Assembly: GCA_016234855.1 (NCBI GenBank)
Contig: JACRNO010000018.1
Coordinates: forward strand, 1-46,689
From: Deltaproteobacteria bacterium
Lineage (GTDB): Bacteria > Desulfobacterota > GWC2-55-46
DNA: 46,689 bases
Direction: 5' to 3'
Shown: in pieces, positions 25,252-32,920 of the stretch
Layout: each line of letters starts with the position of its first letter
Numbering within the stretch: the stretch's first letter is position 1
Made by a program: the position numbers and the translations under genes
Notes under the pieces: generated by a model
What the model saw: the letters and a program-made list of their open reading frames with translations, nothing else
Told to the model about the DNA's origin: nothing
Database searches by the model: none

Positions 25252-25280
25252 TTAAAACAGAACGGTATTTTTGATATAAT
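25252..25280 (+). promoter_or_regulatory. Putative promoter for the 151-aa membrane protein
   Basis: A consensus TATAAT (25275-25280) with a weak TTAAAA (25252-25257) 17 bp upstream, between glyS and the next gene. Confidence 0.45.
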
Positions 25281-25328
25281 AGCAGTGTATGCATCGTTAC
25301 AACGGCATACGCCAGACACGGAGCAACA

Positions 25329-25784
25329 ATGAGCGACGAAAAAAAGGTCATAGTTATCTCCATATTGGCCGGCCTCTTATTCATATTCATGGACACGGTC
25401 ATAGACACCCGTTTCCACAATGTGCCGTTCTTCGACAGGTTGATGTTCGCCGACAGGGGCCACGAGCTCTTCATGCGCCTGACCGTCGTCGCCCTGCTCG
25501 AGGCGCTCGGCATCATAAGCGCCGTCCTGATCCTCAGAAGGAGGAAGGCCGAAAAAGACAAGGAACGGCTGATAGGCGAACTCCAGGAGGCCATCACCCG
25601 CATCGAGACGCTGAACGGACTCCTGCCCATATGCGCCTACTGCAAGAAGGTCCGCGACGACCAGGGCTACTGGAACAGGATTGAGACCTACATAAGCAAG
25701 CACTCTCGCGCCGAGTTTACCCATTCCATCTGCCCCGAATGCGGGAAAAAGGCCGTGGACGAGTTCAACCGCGACTCGCATTAA
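25329..25784 (+). CDS. Small membrane protein with C-terminal CxxC/CxxC signalling tail
   Basis: 151 residues. Two hydrophobic segments (about 7-24 and 50-70) are followed by a charged coiled coil (RRRKAEKDKERLIGELQEAI) and the tail GLLPICAYCKKVRDDQGYWN...FTHSICPECGKK, with Cys102, Cys105, Cys135 and Cys138. From memory, this LPICxxCKKIRDDxGYW...HGICPxC tail occurs at the C-terminus of many response regulators and PAS or membrane sensor proteins in Deltaproteobacteria, Nitrospirae and cyanobacteria. It probably binds zinc or another metal. Here it stands with only a membrane anchor and no receiver or kinase domain. The function is unknown. Confidence 0.75.
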   Translation: MSDEKKVIVISILAGLLFIFMDTVIDTRFHNVPFFDRLMFADRGHELFMRLTVVALLEALGIISAVLILRRRKAEKDKERLIGELQEAITRIETLNGLLPICAYCKKVRDDQGYWNRIETYISKHSRAEFTHSICPECGKKAVDEFNRDSH

Positions 25785-25812
25785 GCCGTTATTCAACCGT
25801 GCAAAAAAGCAC

Positions 25813-25904
25813 CTCTCGTTCCCAAGCTCTGCTTGGGAACGCAATAATCAGGAAGCCCAGCTTCTCACGCAAATCCGTTCCCAAGCAGAGCTTGGGAACG
25901 AGAG
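25813..25904. repeat. Paired CGTTCCCAAGC palindromes forming a long inverted repeat
   Basis: CTCTCGTTCCCAAGC...GCTTGGGAACG at the left and CGTTCCCAAGC...GCTTGGGAACGAGAG at the right. Each half is a hairpin, and the two halves are also inverted copies of each other. A weaker GGAAGCCCAGCTTCT hairpin lies between them, so the unit can fold as a three-armed structure. The same architecture occurs at 41981-42074 and 42299-42393. It resembles REP/BIME elements mobilised by RAYT (Y1) transposases; no RAYT gene is in the window. Confidence 0.75.
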
Positions 25905-25933
25905 AGCCGTTATTCAACCACGCAAAAAACAGC

Positions 25934-25963
25934 GGGGCGCCTTTCTCAAGAGAAAGGCGCCCC
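25934..25963 (-). terminator. Rho-independent terminator after the PEGA lipoprotein gene
   Basis: A 14-bp perfect stem (GGGGCGCCTTTCTC/GAGAAAGGCGCCCC) with a 2-nt loop. On the minus strand it is followed by GCTGTTTTTT. It lies 34 bp past the stop of the lipoprotein gene. It may also stop plus-strand transcripts. Confidence 0.75.
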
Positions 25964-25997
25964 ATGTCTATTTCCGGCTCCGTACCTGTCTTTCCAC

Positions 25998-26888
25998 CTA
26001 CTCGGCGTCCATCTCCATCTCCACTTCCGTCAACTGCCCGGCCCTGACCGAGACCTTCTCGGAAGCGTCCCTGTATGACCTGCTCTTTACGCGAAGCTCA
26101 TATACGCCCGGCTCGATATCTATATTGAGCGGGGTAAGGCCGTAGTAGATATCGTTCAGATAGACCTTTGCGCGGGCCGGGTTTGAAGCGACCACGAGCC
26201 TGCCCGAACCTTCAACAGGCGCGGCGCTTACATGCGGGGCATCAACCGGCCGGTAGGCCGCCCTCGTATTCTCAATAAGCGGAGCAGTCTCGTCGATAAC
26301 GCTTGTTACGACCTTTGCGAGCGAGGCCGATATGTACCTCGATATCGTATCCCTTGAGTTGCCCATGACCCCGGCAAAGCGTCCGGCCTTCTCGGTCTTT
26401 ACGCCCGACCATATCACGCGTCCGGTCTCCTGCTCCGTAACAGCGGCCTCGACCGTTATCTCTATCTCGTCCCTTGCGCCGATATCCAGCGCAAAGGCCG
26501 TGACCTTTCCGCTCAGGACAAAATCTCCGGCCGCATCCTTACCCCCGGCCTTTACCGTGTAGCCCGCGGCGCTGAACTCCTCTCTGAACGCCGTTGTCAC
26601 CACGCTCGCCACGTCGGAATCGAGCGTAATCCTGTCTCCGGTCATGTCCGTGATTGTCGCGTCAAGCCGCCCGATAAGGCGCGGGTCATCCGCGTGAACC
26701 GAGTCCCTGGCGTCCGCAAAGTCGTTGATAACGAAGGTGACCGCGGATATCCCCTTTGACTTGCTGACCGGCTTATATGTCAGCGTAAGCGGCGCGGCGC
26801 AGCCTGATATAAGAATTACAATAGACAGAAAAACTGTGCTAACAGCGGGCCAAAGGCCTGTTTGACAATTACCGGTCGCTCTATTCAT
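25998..26888 (-). CDS. Lipoprotein with C-terminal PEGA domain
   Basis: 296 residues from ATG 26888, chosen because AGGTG lies 5-6 nt upstream and a signal peptide follows at once. Residues 1-30 end in lipobox LISGC (Cys30). The middle (about 35-215) has the fold pattern of outer-membrane lipoproteins of the YajG/LptE-like type (VTFVINDFADAR, FVLSGKVTAFALDIG, VEAAVTEQETGRVIWSG). The last ~70 residues (GRLVVASNPARAKVYLNDIYYGLTPL and EPGVYELRVKSRSYRDASEKV) are a PEGA domain, a surface or periplasmic binding module. Function unknown; it may bind cell-wall or envelope components. It is downstream of the porin-like gene with a hairpin between them. Confidence 0.8.
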   Translation of the reverse strand: MNRATGNCQTGLWPAVSTVFLSIVILISGCAAPLTLTYKPVSKSKGISAVTFVINDFADARDSVHADDPRLIGRLDATITDMTGDRITLDSDVASVVTTAFREEFSAAGYTVKAGGKDAAGDFVLSGKVTAFALDIGARDEIEITVEAAVTEQETGRVIWSGVKTEKAGRFAGVMGNSRDTISRYISASLAKVVTSVIDETAPLIENTRAAYRPVDAPHVSAAPVEGSGRLVVASNPARAKVYLNDIYYGLTPLNIDIEPGVYELRVKSRSYRDASEKVSVRAGQLTEVEMEMDAE

Positions 26889-26947
26889 CTCTTCACCTGT
26901 CATTGGTAGTAATGGATTCCGGCCCTGGCCTTTATCAAATGCAAGAA

Positions 26948-26970
26948 GGGGGAGGGCAACGCCCTCCCCC
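26948..26970 (-). terminator. Hairpin after the porin-like gene
   Basis: A 10-bp perfect stem, GGGGGAGGGC/GCCCTCCCCC, with loop AAC, 67 bp beyond the stop of the porin-like gene. The following T content is modest. It could equally be a C/G-run repeat used as a terminator. Confidence 0.5.
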
Positions 26971-27036
26971 TTCCATATACTCATATAACCGCCTTTCCGT
27001 TCAAGCTGTTTATCATCGGCAGTTGCCTTGTCCGGC

Positions 27037-28293
27037 TTAGAATGCGGCAAACAACATCAGGGTCGTCAACATATTACCGCTCGCCCGGAGGTTGCCCTTG
27101 TTGGCGTTCCCGGTATACCACGAGTGGTTGAGCTGAAGGTCCACGTTCTGCGCAAGGCTGTAGTTCAGGCCAAAGGTCGTCGCGTTGTCCTTGTCCTTGC
27201 CCGTGTTGGCCGCATCCCCGTTCTTACCGGCCCTATAGGCCGCCTGAACCGCAAGCTTATGCGGGATAACGCCTGCCTCAGCAGACAGGGTCCATGCGGA
27301 CTTGGCCCTGTTGGTGCTGGCGTTATACATGTTGGCTATCCTGCCGGACTTGCTCTTATCGGCCTTCGCATACGTCAGATATACGCCGACCGGCACCGGG
27401 CCTGCATCTCCCTGCGCCTGCACGTCAAAGGCCAGGGCCTTGGCCCTGGTGCGGGTCGGACCTGCCCCGGCCGTCGCCTCAGGCTCGGTAGAGGTGCCGC
27501 TCCACCACTGGAGTCCTGCGCCAAGGTCCCAACCGCCGACCGTCGGGGTCGCGGCGAGCCTTACGTAATTGATATGCGGACCGGTGGAGTTAGTGCCAGC
27601 GGTCGGGGACCACATAGTGTAGTTGGCAAAAAACATGCTGTGCGCGACTACGAACGCTGCGCCTGTGGCGCCGCTAGCCGTCCCGATATACTGCTGGGCC
27701 GAGGTCTCCGTCCTGTGCTCCATCGGCCGCATAAGCCTCAACGCGCCGGTATTGAGCAACTCAAAACCGTAAGAAACGCCCTGCGAATCGGTCTTGAACG
27801 GTATGACGAGGAACTTGTATTCGTTTCCGTATACCACGGGCATCTTGAAGGATGCGAATGCCGGAGCGGTATTATCGATTATCTGGGTCTCGAGGAGAAA
27901 GCCTATATGCTCGCCGGCGCGACCGCCTATGAGGATGGAGCCTTCGTCCGGGAACTGCGTCTGTCCCTTGTTAAGCGCGCCCGCGCTGCCGGTTGCGCTC
28001 TCACCGTTCCTCTTCTGATACCTGATCTTTGAGACGAGCGAGGCGTTGAGAGTGACCGGCAGCGAGAGTATCTCGTCTTCGATCATGGACTGGGCGCCGG
28101 TCGTGGTGTAGCCGCTCGACTTGAACGCCCTGCCGAAAGGATTAAGCGACGGGAAGTGCTGGTAGTGGCATGTTGTGCAGGACATGCCTGTCTGACGGGC
28201 AAACCCGGGCATGGCGTTGGAATCTTCCGGGTTGTAGAGTACGACGGCTGCCATGAAAATCAACGCCGCCGCAAGGATAAGACTTTTTTTCAT
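27037..28293 (-). CDS. Porin-like outer-membrane protein with a single c-type haem motif
   Basis: 418 residues. Signal peptide 1-27 (MKKSLILAAALIFMAAVVLY...SNA) is followed directly by CTTCH at residues 39-43, a covalent haem c site, and FPSLNPFGRAFKSSGY. The remainder alternates short polar and aromatic beta segments typical of a beta-barrel and ends in Phe (LMLFAAF), the usual outer-membrane insertion signal. Haem at the periplasmic mouth of a barrel suggests a role in electron transfer or metal/redox handling at the outer membrane (inference). A very strong AGGAGG precedes ATG 28293. No cytochrome maturation or multihaem genes are adjacent. Confidence 0.75.
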   Translation of the reverse strand: MKKSLILAAALIFMAAVVLYNPEDSNAMPGFARQTGMSCTTCHYQHFPSLNPFGRAFKSSGYTTTGAQSMIEDEILSLPVTLNASLVSKIRYQKRNGESATGSAGALNKGQTQFPDEGSILIGGRAGEHIGFLLETQIIDNTAPAFASFKMPVVYGNEYKFLVIPFKTDSQGVSYGFELLNTGALRLMRPMEHRTETSAQQYIGTASGATGAAFVVAHSMFFANYTMWSPTAGTNSTGPHINYVRLAATPTVGGWDLGAGLQWWSGTSTEPEATAGAGPTRTRAKALAFDVQAQGDAGPVPVGVYLTYAKADKSKSGRIANMYNASTNRAKSAWTLSAEAGVIPHKLAVQAAYRAGKNGDAANTGKDKDNATTFGLNYSLAQNVDLQLNHSWYTGNANKGNLRASGNMLTTLMLFAAF

Positions 28294-28700
28294 ACGACCT
28301 CCTTTTTGACCTTTGGTTTTGCAACTCCCTTTTAATATCAGAGGCGCTTTGTCAAAGATGGCTACACCGGAAGTCCTTATATGCCGTTATAAATAATCCC
28401 GCCTTTATGTTTCAACCGGTTCATGAAGGGCAGCGACTCCATGGGAACGGACGTCTCACCTCCTTTTCAAACCTTGTCAGTCCCTTGCCGCGCCCGGCAT
28501 AGGATCGCTCTGCCTGTGTCGCCGGGCCTGTTGCCGACTTCATCCGTCGTCACGCTGAGCCGCGCACTTTACAAACGCCTGACCGAGCCATACGGCGAGA
28601 TATTCAAACTCTGATAAACTTCCAATCAGTATACCTTGCCTTTGCGCGGTGTCAAGCGTTTGAACCGTCTTTTTTTCGGCCCGGACGACGGGCGGATTGT
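28294..28700. other. Gene-free stretch
   Basis: About 400 bp upstream of the porin-like gene. A TTGACA on the minus strand near 28360 is followed by AT-rich sequence but has no -10 at standard spacing. Short open frames here lack ribosome-binding sites and resemble nothing I know. No repeats were recognised. Confidence 0.4.
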
Positions 28701-28729
28701 TTGACACACGCATCAATATTTGATACTAA
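28701..28729 (+). promoter_or_regulatory. Sigma-70 promoter for tRNA-Leu
   Basis: Consensus TTGACA (28701-28706), a 17-bp spacer and TACTAA (28724-28729). The tRNA starts about 35 nt past the expected start site. Confidence 0.75.
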
Positions 28730-28770
28730 TGGAGTAGTTCGCAGAATCAATTACGCTCCCATCTGACAAT

Positions 28771-28857
28771 GCCCGAGTGGCGGAATAGGCAGACGCACGG
28801 GACTTAAAATCCCGAGGTGGCAACACCGTGCCGGTTCGATTCCGGCCTCGGGCACCA
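28771..28857 (+). tRNA. tRNA-Leu (anticodon UAA)
   Basis: 87 nt. The acceptor stem GCCCGAG (28771-28777) pairs with CTCGGGC (28847-28853), followed by discriminator A and an encoded CCA. The anticodon arm GGGACTTAAAATCCC gives anticodon TAA. A long variable arm (type II) and a GGTTCGATTCC T-arm are present. It reads UUA, and UUG by wobble. No intron is seen. Confidence 0.95.
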
Positions 28858-28939
28858 TGATTCAGGCTCACGCCCATAATACCTTCTCCATTTACGTCCG
28901 CCCCTGCGGCGCGAAGACCCATAAAACCCGACGCAACGC

Positions 28940-29359
28940 ATGATACATATAACCGATAATATCTCTATCAACGAGGACGAGATACGCGAAGAGTTCGTGC
29001 GCGCGGGCGGGCCCGGCGGCCAGCACGTGAACAAGGTCTCCACCGCCGTGCAACTGCGCTTCGATATCGTGGGCTCAGCCCTGCCTGAGGACGTCAAGGC
29101 GCGGCTCATCCGCCTGGCAGGCCGCCGCGTCACAGATGATGGCGTCCTCTTGATCTCGTCAAGGGAGACGCGGAGCAGGGAGACGAACAGGTTTGAAGCG
29201 CGGGAAAAACTCGTCAGCCTCATAAGACGGGCGGCCGTAAGGCCCGTAAAGCGCCTCAAGACAAGACCGACCTTTTCCGCCAAACAAAAACGGGTCGATG
29301 AAAAGAAGGTTCGCGGCGGCGCGAAGAAGCTGCGGCGGAAGGTCAGCAAGGAGGAGTAG
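28940..29359 (+). CDS. arfB: Peptidyl-tRNA hydrolase ArfB (ribosome rescue factor)
   Basis: 139 residues. It releases peptides from ribosomes stalled on mRNAs lacking a stop codon. The catalytic GGQ lies in VRAGGPGGQHVNKVSTAVQL (GGQ at 26-28). The C-terminal tail is strongly basic (KLRRKVSKEE preceded by KKVRGGAKK), as needed to enter the empty mRNA channel. The length matches the family. It lies 82 bp downstream of tRNA-Leu on the same strand with no terminator between, so it may be transcribed from the tRNA promoter. No good Shine-Dalgarno is seen before ATG 28940. Confidence 0.92.
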   Translation: MIHITDNISINEDEIREEFVRAGGPGGQHVNKVSTAVQLRFDIVGSALPEDVKARLIRLAGRRVTDDGVLLISSRETRSRETNRFEAREKLVSLIRRAAVRPVKRLKTRPTFSAKQKRVDEKKVRGGAKKLRRKVSKEE

Positions 29360-29399
29360 CCTGTTCAGCGTTATTGGACGCGGGGCGTCCTTGTTTTTC

Positions 29400-29530
29400 A
29401 CCTCCCCTTATTTAAGGGAAGGGGGCCCCGTTGTGCGCGCAGCGCAATGCACCGGGGAGTGGGGAGGGGTTACGCCTCGTGGCGGCTCAGACTTAACTCC
29501 CCCTGCCCCCTCTTATTCCAAGAGGGGGTC
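29400..29530. repeat. C/G-run hairpin repeats after arfB
   Basis: CACCTCCCCTTATTTAAGGG at 29400-29419, with GGGGAGTGGGGAGGGG at 29453-29468, forms a long interrupted stem containing smaller ones. A second unit at about 29505-29528 (CCCCCTCTTATTCCAAGAGGGGG with an imperfect loop) belongs to the same family as 42412-42433. They may serve as arfB terminators. Confidence 0.65.
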
Positions 29531-29564
29531 TTATCGTTCCCTTGCCGGAGCGTGGGAACGATAA
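29531..29564. repeat. CGTTCCC palindrome at the 3' edge of the toxin gene
   Basis: TTATCGTTCCC (29531-29541) pairs perfectly with GGGAACGATAA (29554-29564). It ends 1 bp before the AbiEii-like stop codon and is in the same orientation as the copy at 30411-30440, so the two bracket the toxin/antitoxin pair. Confidence 0.75.
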
Positions 29565-29565
29565 A

Positions 29566-30234
29566 TCATGGCGCCCTGCCCGCCTCCACCGCCTTGTGCA
29601 TATCAATGACCATCTGTCGGCATTGGTCTTTGAAGAATCTTTTTATCCGCTTCCAGTCTGTCCGGGCCTTTGTCATGTATAGCGGGTCAGGGTCTGCCTC
29701 GGCATCGTCGAAGAAGACAAGCGCCTTGCCGATATGAACCGGGTTTATCCTGTCGGCCCCATATCGCTCTACCAGATTTTCCGCAACCTTCCAGAACGGC
29801 GTATCCTGCATGATAAAATACAGGTCCACGAAGTCTCTCTTTGCGCCCCGCTGACTGATAGCTATGACCTTCATCGAAGCGATATCGATAACCCCGGCAA
29901 CCGCGACCCCTTCAACAAGCGTTGTCTTCTCCGGAAACCCATAGCCGTATCCCAGGAACGAGACCTTTGTCTCGTTCACAAGCATGGAGAGCGTGCCTTT
30001 CTCCTCCTGAATAACGCGGGCGCGGAGACCCAGGGCCTTTATCTCTTCAAATACCTCGGTCGTTGAAAACGGCCTGTCCGTAAAAAAGTCCAAGACTTGC
30101 GAGACGCGGTGGCCGATATGCAGCGCAAGCCCCGTGCCCCCGGCAAGCGTAAAGCCGCGGGCTGCGGCAAGCCTTCCAAGACGCCTCAATGTCTCAAGGG
30201 TTGCCAAAGGCAGAGATTCAATGTGCGCCTTCAT
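29566..30234 (-). CDS. AbiEii/AbiGii-type nucleotidyltransferase toxin
   Basis: 222 residues from ATG 30234. Features of the AbiEii/AbiGii toxin family (formerly DUF1814) are visible: FTLAGGTGLALHIGHRVSQVLDFF, where the GG...D.DF-like nucleotidyltransferase motif lies, then VIDIASMKVIAISQRGAKRDFVDLYFIMQD, the conserved KxxAxxxRxxxRDFxDLY block. The motif reads LDFFT where many members have LDFDL or IDF. Family members transfer nucleotides to tRNA or other targets and inhibit growth unless countered. It overlaps the upstream antitoxin-like gene by 17 nt. Likely a toxin/antitoxin or phage-defence pair; activity is unproven. Confidence 0.85.
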   Translation of the reverse strand: MKAHIESLPLATLETLRRLGRLAAARGFTLAGGTGLALHIGHRVSQVLDFFTDRPFSTTEVFEEIKALGLRARVIQEEKGTLSMLVNETKVSFLGYGYGFPEKTTLVEGVAVAGVIDIASMKVIAISQRGAKRDFVDLYFIMQDTPFWKVAENLVERYGADRINPVHIGKALVFFDDAEADPDPLYMTKARTDWKRIKRFFKDQCRQMVIDMHKAVEAGRAP

Positions 30235-30442
30235 CAAACCATACCCTCCAGAAGTTTTTTGACTTTTGGCTGACCTTCCTGCTCGTCTCACAGGTTTCCA
30301 TGATGAGGTTTGCGGGATAGACCTTTTGAATCCATAAAATCTCCTCAAACCCACCGGTCTCAAGCGCCCTTTCTATCACGTAGCGGCTATTGGCCTTCAG
30401 GTCAATCTTATTATCGTTCCCACGCTCCGCGTGGGAACGCAT
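30218..30442 (-). CDS. DUF6922-like antitoxin partner, N-terminus apparently replaced by a repeat
   Basis: 74 residues. From residue 12 on, KIDLKANSRYVIERALETGG to SQKSKNFWRVWFDEG matches my memory of the DUF6922 family found upstream of AbiEii toxins (pattern FWDVD...FIIERVLExG...SRxLSxKSxNFW). The first 11 residues, MRSHAERGNDN, are encoded by the CGTTCCC palindrome at 30411-30440, and the usual FWDVD start is missing. The upstream frame closes at a stop about 35 bp above. The antitoxin has therefore probably lost its original start; a new start inside the repeat may keep it expressed, or it may be a broken gene. The family assignment is moderate. Confidence 0.6.
   Translation of the reverse strand: MRSHAERGNDNKIDLKANSRYVIERALETGGFEEILWIQKVYPANLIMETCETSRKVSQKSKNFWRVWFDEGAH
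30411..30440. repeat. CGTTCCC palindrome at the 5' edge of the antitoxin gene
   Basis: TTATCGTTCCCACGC and GCGTGGGAACGCA form a hairpin with loop TCC. It shares TTATCGTTCCC with the copy at 29531. The sequence codes for the first residues of the antitoxin-like ORF, so it sits inside the reading frame. Confidence 0.78.
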
Positions 30443-30524
30443 CGATGGACGCTCCCGCGTCCCGACAGCACATCAACACTACATATCAAGAGTAAGAGTG
30501 GAAGTCCATATCTACCCCCCCCCC

Positions 30525-30559
30525 ACAAACAAAAACGGCGGCTGCTTTCGCAGCCGCCG
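30525..30559 (-). terminator. Rho-independent terminator after groEL
   Basis: A 10-bp perfect stem, CGGCGGCTGC/GCAGCCGCCG (30536-30559), with a TTTC loop. On the minus strand it is followed by TTTTTGTTTG. It lies 18 bp past the groEL stop. A C10 homopolymer (30515-30524) follows, a likely hot spot for length variation. Confidence 0.85.
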
Positions 30560-30577
30560 CCGTAGTTCATTAAAACC

Positions 30578-32266
<1,689 letters not shown>

Positions 32267-32304
32267 TCATTAGGTTTTCGCTTTCATCCGGCAAAGGCCG
32301 TTTT

Positions 32305-32595
32305 CTACTTTACTATGATGCCGAGTATATCCTCTTCGCGCATGATGACGTACTCTTCGCCGTCGTACTTGACGTCGGTGCCGCCGTACTTGCTGACTAT
32401 GACGCGGTCGCCGACCTTGACGTCAAGGGGCTGGAGCTTGCCGTTATCGTCCCTTCTGCCCGGGCCTACCGCAAGTACCTTGCCCTCAACCGGCGTCTCT
32501 TTCGCGCTCTCAGGGATATAAAGGCCACCCCTTGTCTTCTCATCTTCGCTTGACCTTTTTACGATGACGCGGTCATGCAACGGCTTGATCTTCAT
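32305..32595 (-). CDS. groES: Co-chaperonin GroES
   Basis: 96 residues. The heptameric lid of Gro[17 protein letters not shown], the mobile loop [19 protein letters not shown], and [23 protein letters not shown] are all canonical. It is the first gene of groESL, downstream of a sigma-70 promoter and a CIRCE-like operator. An AAGGAGGAG precedes ATG 32595. Confidence 0.98.
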   Translation of the reverse strand: MKIKPLHDRVIVKRSSEDEKTRGGLYIPESAKETPVEGKVLAVGPGRRDDNGKLQPLDVKVGDRVIVSKYGGTDVKYDGEEYVIMREEDILGIIVK

Positions 32596-32680
32596 CTTTT
32601 ACTCCTCCTTCTGTCTGGTATTGGATTTTTTGCGGGCTGGAAGCCGCCTGACGGATTGAACCGGCAGACGGGCGTAAACT

Positions 32681-32709
32681 AATATAGAGCGGCGGCCCTG
32701 TTTTGTCAA
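32681..32709 (-). promoter_or_regulatory. Sigma-70 promoter of groESL
   Basis: Minus strand TTGACA (32709-32704), a 17-bp spacer and TATATT (32686-32681). Start is near 32674, leaving a leader of about 80 nt. Confidence 0.82.
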
Positions 32710-32716
32710 GGGCTTA

Positions 32717-32743
32717 TTGGCACTCTGTACCCCTGAGCGCCAA
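32717..32743. promoter_or_regulatory. CIRCE-like HrcA operator
   Basis: TTGGCACTC, a 9-nt spacer, then GAGCGCCAA. This is the CIRCE layout (consensus TTAGCACTC-N9-GAGTGCTAA) with compensating changes that keep most of the dyad. It lies 7 bp upstream of the groESL -35 box rather than between promoter and gene. HrcA is expected to bind it and repress groESL when GroEL is free. Confidence 0.75.
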
Positions 32744-32858
32744 CTCGCCGTTATATATCGAATTTTCAACACACCCTGCGTTTTCATCCGGCATAGGCCC
32801 TCCAAGTCGTTAAGATAGACGTCCCCACCCGCGCAAATCATCGGATAAAAGGTTCCGC

Positions 32859-32887
32859 TGGAAACCGGCAACGGTATTCGGTATAAT
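32859..32887 (+). promoter_or_regulatory. Putative uvrA-like promoter
   Basis: A consensus TATAAT (32882-32887) with TGGAAA (32859-32864) at 17 bp. The leader would be about 27 nt and contains a GGAG before ATG 32921. Confidence 0.5.
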
Positions 32888-32920
32888 AAACAGTTATATT
32901 ATCTGCAAAAGACGGAGACT

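Noticed and set aside
28340-28370. Promoter for the porin-like gene on the minus strand
   Set aside because: A TTGACA is present but no -10 hexamer lies at an acceptable distance.
28423-28614. 63-codon frame upstream of tRNA-Leu
   Set aside because: No ribosome-binding site, no recognisable features and composition unlike the real genes here.
32599-32871. 90-codon minus-strand frame upstream of groES
   Set aside because: It spans the CIRCE site and the groESL promoter and has no ribosome-binding site or family resemblance.
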